The translations under genes and the position numbers were made by a program. A stretch of DNA of 33,330 bases from Chitinophagaceae bacterium UBA4407 (GTDB lineage Bacteria > Bacteroidota > Bacteroidia > Chitinophagales > Chitinophagaceae), in contig DGQT01000085.1 of NCBI GenBank assembly GCA_002390845.1, forward strand, positions 1 through 33,330. The letters run 5' to 3'. Positions 19,022 through 27,382 of this stretch are shown here, one piece after another (position 1 is the stretch's first letter; every line of letters starts with the position of its first letter). The notes beneath the pieces were generated by a model. It had not been told where the DNA came from. It made no database searches and saw only the letters and a list, made by a program, of their open reading frames with translations.

Positions 19022-19059
19022 CGTGGCCTCTTGGTTAATACCGTGGCCACGTTTTTTTT
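19022..19059 (+). terminator. Rho-independent terminator
   Basis: Stem CGTGGCC (19022-19028) pairs with GGCCACG (19045-19051), followed directly by eight T (19052-19059). It lies 35 bases past the stop of the T9SS protein gene and closes the beta-glucan locus. Confidence 0.85.
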
Positions 19060-19189
19060 AAATTTTGTTTTTCTGTATCCCTGTTAAAATGCAACAGGCC
19101 CGGCAACTCAAATTCGGTTGAATATCAAATTCCTGAGGCAACTTTTTTTCTGTGTCTGGGGTATATAAAACTTTTGATTTAGTAATTTA

Positions 19190-19795
19190 ATGGCAGATAA
19201 TTTTGAAAATATAGATTTAAACGATTGCTGGAACGCTTTTATACAAGGCGATGAACAGGCTTTTGCAGAAATACACAAAATGCATTTCGAAATGCTGTAT
19301 AACTATGCTCTTAAAATGCAGTTTGGAGATGAAGCATTATCGGATGACAGTGTTCAGGAACTTTTTATTAAACTTTGGATCAAAAGAGATAACCTGCCGG
19401 AAGTTAAGTCAGTAAAGGCTTACATTATGACTTCCCTGCGCCGCCACATTCTTAACAGTACCCGTAACCGCCACCTTGCAGAATTAAAATCGCTTGTTTC
19501 AAGGCAACCAGATATAGAGTTTTCACAGGATGAAATTGTAATGAAAAAAGAAGAGGATTCGGTACTTCACAATAAAATAACAGCGTTAATTAACACCTTA
19601 CCCAAGAGGCAAAAGGAAGTAATCTACCTTCATTATTTTGCAGGTATGGATCATAACCAGATTGCCGCCGTTATGAGCATCAATTACCAGTCTGTTTCAA
19701 ACCTTAAACAAAAAGCAATCAAAAAAATGCGTGTTTCGGGGTTGCTTGAATGGTCGTTAATAATTTCATTGTTATACAGGTCTGTAAATTCCTGA
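19190..19795 (+). CDS. ECF-type RNA polymerase sigma factor
   Basis: The 201-residue protein has the two sigma regions of the Bacteroidota ECF family. Region 2 spans about 25-95 (YNYALKMQFGDEALSDDSVQ, ELFIKLWIKRDNLP, VKAYIMTSLRRHILN). Region 4 spans about 130-185 (INTLPKRQKEVIYLHYFAGM, HNQIAAVMSINYQSVSNLKQ) with its helix-turn-helix. Such factors commonly regulate polysaccharide loci together with a FecR-type anti-sigma and a SusC receptor. Neither follows here; the next 150 bases lead into an insertion sequence. Whether it controls the upstream glucan genes is unknown. It is separated from them by a terminator. Confidence 0.9.
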   Translation: MADNFENIDLNDCWNAFIQGDEQAFAEIHKMHFEMLYNYALKMQFGDEALSDDSVQELFIKLWIKRDNLPEVKSVKAYIMTSLRRHILNSTRNRHLAELKSLVSRQPDIEFSQDEIVMKKEEDSVLHNKITALINTLPKRQKEVIYLHYFAGMDHNQIAAVMSINYQSVSNLKQKAIKKMRVSGLLEWSLIISLLYRSVNS

Positions 19796-19967
19796 TGTAT
19801 TTTTTCTTTTTGTGGTTTCAAACCGGTTTATTAAGCGCAGCTTTTTTATGGGTTATACACCGCATAACGCTATAGAGCTTTTCTCTCTCAAAAGCTTTCA
19901 GGATCGTTTCTAAGTTCCATTTATGGCAGCCTTTCACAAATTCGAGACCGTTGCAAAATAAGCTGTT

Positions 19968-21028
19968 AACCTGAGTTCGGGATTAGAAAGCAAAAAATAA
20001 TAGAATAAAACATGTTGTAATGATAATTGTTATTTAAATGACTGACAATCAATTTAATAAACAGTAAATCAGAACAACATGTTAGAGGTTAAAATTACAG
20101 AAATATTTGTTTCCGTTGATGATTTTTGCTTACACTTCGAACAAGAATTTAAGCAGCATCAACTTGTGCATCCCGGTAACGCTAAAAAGCGTAACAGAAA
20201 AAAAGCCTTGCAGATTCTGAGATTATCTCTATTCTGATTGCTTTTCATGGAGGGCAATTCCGCAATTTTAAACACTTCTATGTAAACTATGTGTCGGTGC
20301 ATCTTAAACATTGTTTTCCTGCCTTGGTTTCTTACAACAGATTTATAGAATTAAGTCATCGCAGTGCAATTGTTTTTATGCTTTATCTGCATCACTGCTG
20401 CAAGGGTGAATGCACCGGTATCAGCTTTATTGATTCTACTGTTTTACGTGTTTGTCACAATAAAAGAATTAAACGCAATAAGGTATTTAAAGATATCGCT
20501 GAAGTGGGTAAATCTTCCATGGGATGGTTCTTTGGGTTTAAACTGCACCTGATAGTTAATGATAAAGGTGAAATACTTTCTTTTTACCTTACTAAAGCAA
20601 ATGTAGACGACCGTAACGCCAAAGCAATCACACATATGATCAAAGAAATCTTCGGCAAACTCTTTGGGGACAGGGGCTACATATCACAGGCTTTGGCCGA
20701 TATACTTTTTAATGATGGCATAAAGCTTATTACCGCTGTAAGGAGAAATATGAAATCAAAAGCCCTGAGTAACGAAGAAAAATTATTACTTCGTAAAAGG
20801 TCGGTAATAGAAACAGTAAATGATGAACTGAAAAATATCTGCCAGGTAGAACATACAAGGCACCGCTCCATCAGTGGCTTTCTGCTTAATATTATCAGTG
20901 CCATTGCCGCATATTCTTTCGCCCCAAAACAACATTCTATTAAAAATGATATCCAGAAAAACCAACCCTTAGATAATAAAACAACTTGCACAGCAAAAAC
21001 TAATTGCCGTTTAAACCGAACTCAGGTT
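19968..21028 (+). mobile_element. IS982-family element nested in the IS5-family element
   Basis: Inverted repeats AACCTGAGTTCGG (19968-19980) and CCGAACTCAGGTT (21016-21028) bound a 1061-bp unit, the usual size of IS982 elements. The transposase reading frame (20080-21061) lies within it on the + strand and runs past the right repeat before its stop. Confidence 0.8.
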
Positions 21029-21061
21029 GTTGAAATTTCAGTAGATTTTTTGCTGCTTTAA
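20080..21061 (+). pseudogene. IS982-family transposase, frameshifted
   Basis: Translation from ATG 20080 gives MLEVKITEIFVSVDDFCLHF and stops at 20236-20238. The rest of the family sequence (SEIISILIAFHGGQFRNFKH) continues in the frame one base later. The switch maps to a run of seven A at 20198-20204: reading the second frame from there gives KSLADSEIISIL, as expected. The main body (20291-21061) carries the DDE-type core: SFIDSTVLRVCHNKR, FFGFKLHLIVND, DRGYIS, and RKRSVIETVNDELKN. One extra A would explain the break. Loss of one A by transcriptional slippage could in principle restore the frame, but a simple inactivating mutation is likelier. Confidence 0.8.
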
Positions 21062-21164
21062 GTCAATGTTTTCAACAGCGCATTGGCTATGTGCTTCTTA
21101 AATTGTTTGCTTTTTTACTGATTATTCATTTTGCGTTTCATTCTTTGATTTTATCTACCCTGTT

Positions 21165-22229
21165 TTAGTTTATTCTTAATGCATTTTTGGCTACAATGCC
21201 GGTGACCTGTACAAAGTTGTATGCTATCGCTTCCATCAGGTGCTGCGTATGTGTTTTTGCCAAACCAAGGTACCTTGCCGTTGCAGCCCTGAACCATCGC
21301 TTCATGCTGCCGATGGTACGTTCTGCCTTATATCTTGTTCTGCTAATGATCTGATTAAATTTTGCCTGCCACACGCTAAGCGGTTTATTCTTTACTGCTT
21401 TATGCATAATGTTATCTTTAGAACCCTTGTTTTTTAATGCCTGCCTGTTGGCTGCGGATGCATACCCTTTGTCTGCTTTTACCCTTGCCCCTTTCTTTAG
21501 CTTTGATTTATCCACAACATCAGCTATGTGGCGCATATCGCTTTCATTGGCTGCTGTAGTTACGATAGCGGTAATCATACCTTCTGCCTCGTCTGTACAC
21601 AAATGTTTCTTATAACCGTAATGAAGTTTACCAGCTTTCTTTAACCAGGCTGCTTCTGTATCCGCACTGGGCTGTGTTATTTTTATTAGCTGTTGCTGAA
21701 CGGCTTCTTCTTTGGCATCTTGCTTCACTGCGTTCTTCCTCTTTACGGTCATCTGCAATTACATAAGTTGTTTTTCCTTTGGGTTTACGGCGGCATCTAC
21801 AATGGCGCCTGTTTTTACAATCAACCCCTTACTTTCTAACTGCACATTGATCTGCTCAAATATCTTTTCAAAAGCATCCTGTTTTGTTAAAGCTGTACGG
21901 AAACGGCTGATGACACTGTGATCCGGTACTTCATCTTCTAACTGCAATCCCACGAACTGCATAAACGATAAGGAGTCGTTTACTTTTTCTTCTACTTCGT
22001 AATCGCTCAACCCATACCAGGTCTGTAGCAGGCACATCTTAAACAAAAGAAGACCAGGGTAGGATGGCCGCCCGGCTAAACTAAACCCTTTGTTGTAATG
22101 CTGTTTTATCAGTACTCCTATCTCATCCCAGTTTATCAGTTTGTTCATTTGAGTGAAGAATACACTCTTCAGTTTCCTGCGGGAAACATATATACCTGTA
22201 GAGCTCATTTGGTGATTGTTTTTTTGCAC
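21165..22229 (-). pseudogene. IS5-family transposase, disrupted
   Basis: The N-terminal piece (22229-21759) has GRPSYPGLLLFKMCLLQTWY, EDEVPDHSVISRFR and GAIVDAAV (first catalytic Asp) and ends at a TAA (21761-21759). The C-terminal piece (21758-21165) in the same frame has HYGYKKHLCTDE, KADKGYAS (second Asp) and RYKAERTIGSMKRWFR (catalytic Glu). Between them (about 21780-21730) another frame reads KTTYVIADDRKEEERSE, the sequence expected for this family. So two compensating frameshifts flank a short out-of-frame stretch, and the stop falls within it. The gene is probably inactive. Confidence 0.8.
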
Positions 22230-22305
22230 ATCCTAATACAGCAAATAAGATTCCTCCTTTAACCTCATTCACATACTGTGGATAGTTTTGCTTTGCAACG
22301 GTCTC

Positions 22306-22451
22306 GGAATGTTTTTGAAAAACAGGAGAAGGCGATGTTGGGCAAAATTAAATTCCTGCTTAACATGAGTTATTTACTTCCCGGAAGTAATACACATAGA
22401 ATTATCAATGGGAAACAAATCGATTTGGCTAAATTTATAATAAGTAAATAA
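22306..22451 (+). other. Small open frame next to the IS5 end, possible remnant
   Basis: A + frame is open from the IS boundary to a TAA at 22449-22451, with an ATG at 22335 giving 38 residues (MLGKIKFLLNMSYLLPGSNT and so on). A purine-rich AGGAG lies just before the ATG. If the IS is removed (19943 joined to 22306) the frame stays open back to a stop at 19865-19867, about 68 codons. It may be the tail of a gene broken by the IS. No family is recognised. Confidence 0.3.
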
Positions 22452-22997
22452 ATAAAGATCCAACAAATTAAAAGCTATTTTAACTATTCAGCTATCGTCT
22501 TTGTACCAACTTCTCTTGAGTCGCATTCTTTTATCGAAGAAGCGCTATTCAATAATCTAAAGACAAGTGATTGATAATTAAGCCTGAATTCTTTGATTTT
22601 CTTCACCTTAATTTTTTTAAATTAATGCAAAGCTTAATCCGTTGGTTCCTTGATAGAAATTATTGAATTGATTAGACATCTTGCATAAATCTTTTTTGGG
22701 ATTTCTGATGCAGGAGAACTGTTTGTAAAATTATCCATATATGCCTCATTCTTGGCATATCAAGTCTAATTTATATATTAGACCTCTTGCATTGAACAAA
22801 AAATAGCGAAAATATTTTCAAACTCTACCCGTTAAATAAACTTTTATGAAACCAAGAGGTCTAGTTATGTATCTAAAAGAAATTGATTAAACACCAAGCT
22901 TGAATTAACCGACGTAACGGCTTTTTTCAAATAATTTTACAGAAAATTGTTTGCTTTCATACCAGTTCGTAAATTGTGTAGAAAAATAATTCATTTA
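22452..22997. other. Non-coding AT-rich stretch with an inverted-repeat element
   Basis: No gene of convincing length is seen. The only structure found is the 85-bp inverted repeat at 22779-22863, listed separately. Confidence 0.5.
22779..22863. repeat. 85-bp element with 11-bp terminal inverted repeats
   Basis: TAGACCTCTTG (22779-22789) is the exact complement of CAAGAGGTCTA (22853-22863). The interior is AT-rich and has no gene. It could be a miniature or internally deleted insertion sequence, or a stem-loop. Confidence 0.6.
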
Positions 22998-23137
22998 AGA
23001 AGCTGTCTAAATTTAGTTTTATTGATTGTATTTAAGCCAAAAGCTGCCATTTGTACAAATGATAAGGTGATTGCGACGCAACAAAGACGCTATAAAAACC
23101 AATGTTTGTATCTAATAATCATTTGTAGACAGCTTCT
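22998..23137. repeat. 140-bp MITE-like element carrying a dispersed-repeat copy
   Basis: AGAAGCTGTCTA (22998-23009) and TAGACAGCTTCT (23126-23137) are exact 12-bp inverted ends. Inside, at about 23051-23093, lies a + strand copy of the dispersed intergenic repeat (GTGATTGCGACGCAAC, then AAAGACGCTATAAAAACCAA). The ends look like insertion-sequence termini, but no transposase is present. Confidence 0.6.
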
Positions 23138-23374
23138 AAGACAACCGAAAAATTGCTGTAAATGATAGGCTCAAAGAAAAATAGCCTTTCTTACAATAAA
23201 ATAACTTTAAGCCTTTGCATGGGTTATTTTAAGAGCGGCAAAAAAAAATCGGTTGAGTTATGTTAGTGGTGACCAAACTTTCTAAAATAACGTGCGCAAC
23301 ATACGGATATATTTCACCAAATCTTTGAGGTTATCAAAGATGATTGGCAATGAAATAAACAAAAAGACAATTAT

Positions 23375-24190
23375 TTAAGTTGTGGCACCAAGGAAAAGTT
23401 TTCTGACATCGAAGTAATAACACTCAGTCTCATAACAGAGTGCCTTGGCATCACCAGTGAAAATTATTTATTTTTTCAATTGAACTAAGAGTACTTTAAT
23501 GATTTTGAAAACCTCAGTAATAGAATGCAACTTAACGACCGCAGAAAACTACTGCTTAAAAGACAGAAAGTGTTCGTAAGCCTATAACAGATCGGGTTAA
23601 CGATAAGTAAACTTTTTTTTTAATAGGGTAGATGCCTTTGAAAATGTGTAAAATATTAAGGGAACAAAGAAGTAAAATGGAAGAAGGATTACTACTTTAT
23701 TCACCAGACGAAATCAAATGTGGACATAGAAACAATATTTTTTTGATATAAATTACATAGTATTTGTTCAGTAGCCGGGATGCTACAATTATTGGATTTA
23801 ACCATGGCAAGTGTACCTTATGTACACTATCTTAAAGATGTAAGAGAATTATTTAGAAATTGTATGATATAAGTGATAAAAGATGATCGGCAGACAATAT
23901 CAGATTGACTTGTTTAAAACAGCAGGCATTGAACTGGAGGTGCTATTTAGAAGTAATCAGAAAGAACTAATGCCAATTACATGGATTTTTGAAAAAAAAG
24001 TATGGAAGATAATTGAAACTGTTTTTCTCAACTGTGTGGTCATATTATGATGTAATGCGCTTGCGCCAGTTCTATTCCTGAATTTAAGTTCGAGTCTTCG
24101 TGAAGATAACTTGGTTAACCATTTTAAAGTTCTTAGAAAAATTTATATGCAATAAACCTGTGGGTACAGTTAAGCATTCACTGATTTAAT
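23375..24190 (+). pseudogene. Decayed DDE transposase (IS982-like)
   Basis: Family-like pieces lie in order but in changing frames with several stops: FSDIEVITLSLITECLGITS at about 23405-23464, then after a stop NRMQLNDRRKLLLKRQ; MPLKMCKILREQRSKMEEGL from 23632; SICSVAGMLQLLDLTMASV and HYLKDVREL around 23760-23850; YQIDLFKTAGIELEVLFRSN around 23900-23960; and CNKPVGTVKHSLI at about 24149-24187. These match the order of conserved blocks in a common Bacteroidota DDE transposase. At least three frame changes and several stops show long decay. It is a different subgroup from the IS982-like copy at 20080-21061. Confidence 0.72.
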
Positions 24191-24291
24191 ATCTCTGCCA
24201 ACGGATTATTGCATATAGTGAGTTTAATAAAGCATATTGAACGGCAACATAAAATATTAAATCAATTGGTGCATTGATGAATTTTTTATAA

Positions 24292-24948
24292 ATGGTATCG
24301 GGAAATTACATACTACTTGATTCTGCCCGCATGAACGAGGAAATGGATAACGCAAAGTTGCTCAATCCAAATTTTGAATTATTGTATAAAACGAAAGGGA
24401 ACGACTTGCTACAAACTGTTGCTCCTTATCTTTATACCTTTTCTGATGGAAATGATTTTTCGGATTATTTTTTTGAGAATGGCTGGGGTGGCAGCTGGGG
24501 AATATTTATTTTCACATCATCGGATTTTAAAGAATTGCACAAGCATTTACGGCGTTTTTTAACAGTGAGAACCGAGGATGGCGTTGAATTGTATTTCAGG
24601 TTCTACGATCCAAGGGTGCTTCGGATATTTTTGCCAACTTGTGATACGAAACAGCTATTCGAATTTTTTGGGCCGGTGCATTTTTTCTTAATGGAAGATC
24701 AAGATCCAAATTTTGGTGTAAAATTTTGGTTAGAAAATGGACTATTGAAATCGAAACAAATACCTTTACATGAAATCTACCCCGGCAACCAAGTAATCGA
24801 AAATACTAAAAAACCTATCCCATCCGAAAATGAAAACAAAATCATATTAAATTTCCAAAGAAATCAATCGGTATCAAACCGAAATGTAGATACACAGGAG
24901 CAAATGATTTCTAAACCAAGTAAACCTAAGTGGAATATGTTTGATTAG
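24292..24948 (+). CDS. DUF4123-type T6SS effector adaptor/chaperone
   Basis: The 218-residue protein starts YILLDSARM and carries the DUF4123 core: APYLYTF (about 44-50), NGWGGSWGIFIF (63-74), HLRRFLTVRTEDGVELYFRF (85-104), YDPRVLRIFLPTCD (105-118) and FEFFGPV (123-129). Proteins of this family help load toxic effectors onto the VgrG spike of type VI secretion systems. A stop codon directly precedes the ATG, so this start is firm, yet it begins nearly at the domain core and may lack the usual N-terminal residues. The tail (about 165-218) is polar and low in conservation. No VgrG or obvious effector lies next to it, only a small unknown gene downstream. T6SS structural genes lie about 3.4 kb away. 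Confidence 0.82.
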   Translation: MVSGNYILLDSARMNEEMDNAKLLNPNFELLYKTKGNDLLQTVAPYLYTFSDGNDFSDYFFENGWGGSWGIFIFTSSDFKELHKHLRRFLTVRTEDGVELYFRFYDPRVLRIFLPTCDTKQLFEFFGPVHFFLMEDQDPNFGVKFWLENGLLKSKQIPLHEIYPGNQVIENTKKPIPSENENKIILNFQRNQSVSNRNVDTQEQMISKPSKPKWNMFD

Positions 24949-25100
24949 GGGGTGAAAGTTTTTTTATGCCAATTAATTCTATCCCATATGCGAAAGATTA
25001 TATAGCAAAAATCAATACCCAAAATCTTTATTTCATTTGTGGATATTAATTATTTAATAAGGCATATCAAACAAATAAAACTAAATATTAAAGATAAATT

Positions 25101-25376
25101 ATGTTTTATATTTCAAAAAACACGGGAATAAACCGAAAAGCAGGATTAACTGACAAAACCATACAGGTATTGTCTAGGAAAAATGGCTTAGTATACTTTT
25201 TAATATTTATGGAATCAGGGAGAAATGAATTTGCTTTTTGTGAGGAAAACTTGTTTGAAAAAGAATTTTCACCTTTCAAGAACCCTACCATAGGAAATAT
25301 TAAAGTGTTTGAAATACAAAATTTAGACTTAAAGGAACATGCATTTAAAAGTTACCCTATTACTTTTTTTAGATAA
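25101..25376 (+). CDS. Small protein of unknown function next to the DUF4123 gene
   Basis: The 91-residue protein (MFYISKNTGINRKAGLTDKT at the start) has no signal peptide, membrane segment or recognised motif. It is rich in Phe, Lys and Glu. It follows the DUF4123 gene by about 150 bases on the same strand, a position where effector or immunity genes often sit, but nothing in the sequence proves such a role. The stop lies inside a possible hairpin at 25374-25407. Confidence 0.5.
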   Translation: MFYISKNTGINRKAGLTDKTIQVLSRKNGLVYFLIFMESGRNEFAFCEENLFEKEFSPFKNPTIGNIKVFEIQNLDLKEHAFKSYPITFFR

Positions 25377-25407
25377 ATATTTACCTGATTCCATAAACAA
25401 ATATTTA
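25374..25407. terminator. Possible bidirectional terminator between convergent genes
   Basis: TAAATATTT (25374-25382) and AAATATTTA (25399-25407) form a perfect 9-bp stem with a 16-base loop between two convergent genes. The preceding run of T (ACTTTTTTTAG) lies to its left. The all-A/T stem is weak, so the call is tentative. Confidence 0.3.
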
Positions 25408-25423
25408 TAGTCTAAGCATTTAA

Positions 25424-27382
25424 TCAATATCCTCTAATTTTTTCGAACAAAAGCGTTTCGTCAAAATCGGAAATTTCAAGCTGCGTATTTTTTGATATTA
25501 TTTTACAATCTCTAATTACCCAAACCACAGAATTAAAATTATCAGAGTTTTGAACTGAATCTTTTTTTATCGTGACTTTACCATCAAGACAATCATTTTT
25601 CCAATCACCGAAGGCTACAAACCCATTTGGCAAATATAATGTTCCAGCACCGTTCCTTGAGCGATCTGTGAAATGCCCCTGAAACCAAATATCTTTGTCT
25701 TTCCAATGATACTCTCCCATCCCATTAAACCTACCTCTTTCAAAATTGCCCTTATAATAATTACCGTTTACAAAATACCTTTCCCCAATTCCTTGTAAAC
25801 TATTTAAGTAATAATTTCCTTTTTCATAGGACCCATCAGGAAAATTAATTTGACCTTTTCCGGTTAGGTCACCGTTTATAAATATACCCTTTATAACTCT
25901 GCCAGTTGGATCGGTAATTACACCTTCCCCATTTAGTTCTCCGTTTTCGAAATCTCCCTCATCAATTTCTTTTGTTGATTTTATCACTTTTCCTTTTCCA
26001 AAGAGCTTACTATCCCTGAATTCGCCACTCTCGATATCACCATTCAAATGGAATAATGTACCTGTTCCCTGATAATATCCTTTTTCCTTTTTACCCGTAA
26101 AATATTCTTCTTCAAAATTCCTGCAGTATTCTGAAATGACTTCCTGAATGAGTGAGTCATTTTCCCCTCCTTTAATCCAATCATCATTTTTAACATGCTC
26201 AAAAAGAGTATATGTATTTTCTTTATTTCCCTTAGATTCATTAAACTCTTTAACCAAAAACTGATATTTGAGATCCGAAATAAGGTTGCTAATGTTTTTA
26301 TATTTATCGTTGGATGCTGCGGTTTTTAATGAATTATAAAGACTATATGCGCTTTCAAAATCTTCGTAATTATTATTTGGTTGAATTATGTAGAAAGAAT
26401 CACGGTACTTGTTTACTTTACTTAGTACTGTGTCTATAGAGATGATCTGATTGTAAAAAAGCAATTTTGCATCCGATAATAATTCCTTATTGATGCCAGG
26501 ATATAAATCTATTAAGTTCTCGAGTTCGTTATAATTCACTTTGGGATATATGCGGCCAAATACTTCGTTTGCCCTTGCACTATTTGGGTATCTCTCAATG
26601 AAATCTTTTGAATAGGAAAAGGAATTGATTAAGGAAGCATATTTTGCTTCAACTATCGGTTGTGTTTCGGGAAACCGCTTTATTGCACTCAAACATTCAT
26701 TTTCATCATTGCTCCGGTTTACATATTCTACTTTTGTATTGATGATACAGGCTTGCTGAGGAAAAATGTTGATCAGTTCAATTAATTCGGACTTAGCAAC
26801 TTTACTGTTTACTGAATCAATGACAATATTAGTATGAAGACTCCCCGGAAAGGCCAAAGTAAAATTTTTGACATCATTGAAATTATAGGGAATAAAATTA
26901 TTTTCCATGTTTTTAGGTAGCACATAAAATGAATCTGTATTGGGATTCGGATGGTTTACCAGTATCCAGTCTTTTGCATTAAATTTATTAAAGTCACTAA
27001 TCCATTTAGGGATATGAACGTTGTTATCTAGGTAAGTAATTTTATGGTTACCTGCAATTAATAGAAAAAGCCGGGAAACCAGGTACCCGCCTAAAGCCCC
27101 CCCAGCTGTGAACAGTGCCTTATTATTTGAAGTACCGGACGACACCGATGACGAAGATGCATTGTAGCCGAGATATCCACCTGTACCTGTAAGTGTTACG
27201 CAAAAAACGCTCCCAAGGCCATTAACTTTCTTTTTATAGTAGGGTTTATAAATGTTATTGTAGCCTCTTAAAGTATCTGTTTGTGAAACCAGTTTTGCAT
27301 GTGGGCGTGAAGTAATGCAGCCAAGTTGAAAAACTGAAAAAAATAAAATAAAGCAATAAATTAATTTAATGTTCTGATTCAT
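25424..27382 (-). CDS. MORN-repeat lipoprotein
   Basis: The 652-residue protein has a lipoprotein signal (FQLGC, Cys22). A Gly/Ser-rich hydrophobic region follows (about 55-112, including TGTGGYLGYN and GGALGGYLVSRLFLLIAG), like a glycine-zipper or membrane-associated segment. The middle (about 180-420) is an all-helical-looking stretch with recurring short segments (LIDLYP, IKRFPETQP, IERYPNSA), perhaps helical repeats. The end (about 434-595) has at least six MORN-type repeats such as YYQGTGTLFHLNGDIESGEF, GDFENGELNGEGVI, and GNFERGRFNGMGEY. MORN repeats usually bind lipids or proteins or act as scaffolds. It is transcribed opposite to the T6SS genes around it. A T6SS link is only positional. 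Confidence 0.8.
   Translation of the reverse strand: MNQNIKLIYCFILFFSVFQLGCITSRPHAKLVSQTDTLRGYNNIYKPYYKKKVNGLGSVFCVTLTGTGGYLGYNASSSSVSSGTSNNKALFTAGGALGGYLVSRLFLLIAGNHKITYLDNNVHIPKWISDFNKFNAKDWILVNHPNPNTDSFYVLPKNMENNFIPYNFNDVKNFTLAFPGSLHTNIVIDSVNSKVAKSELIELINIFPQQACIINTKVEYVNRSNDENECLSAIKRFPETQPIVEAKYASLINSFSYSKDFIERYPNSARANEVFGRIYPKVNYNELENLIDLYPGINKELLSDAKLLFYNQIISIDTVLSKVNKYRDSFYIIQPNNNYEDFESAYSLYNSLKTAASNDKYKNISNLISDLKYQFLVKEFNESKGNKENTYTLFEHVKNDDWIKGGENDSLIQEVISEYCRNFEEEYFTGKKEKGYYQGTGTLFHLNGDIESGEFRDSKLFGKGKVIKSTKEIDEGDFENGELNGEGVITDPTGRVIKGIFINGDLTGKGQINFPDGSYEKGNYYLNSLQGIGERYFVNGNYYKGNFERGRFNGMGEYHWKDKDIWFQGHFTDRSRNGAGTLYLPNGFVAFGDWKNDCLDGKVTIKKDSVQNSDNFNSVVWVIRDCKIISKNTQLEISDFDETLLFEKIRGY

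Larger units (their letters stand above)
19944..22305 (-). mobile_element. IS5-family element interrupted by an IS982-family element
   Basis: Terminal inverted repeats are GAGACCGTTGCAAA at 19944-19957 and its complement TTTGCAACGGTCTC at 22292-22305, a typical IS5-like end. The transposase lies on the - strand (21165-22229). The IS982-like element at 19968-21028 sits inside, close to the left end, so it inserted after the IS5 element arrived. No clear target-site duplication is seen next to the outer repeats. Confidence 0.8.

Noticed and set aside
21240..21921. Several + strand open frames across the IS5-like transposase
   Set aside because: They are shadows of the transposase on the - strand, which has the recognisable DDE motifs.
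22998..23137. Small open frame (22947-23165) covering the MITE-like element
   Set aside because: The frame consists of the repeat and inverted ends and has no family likeness.
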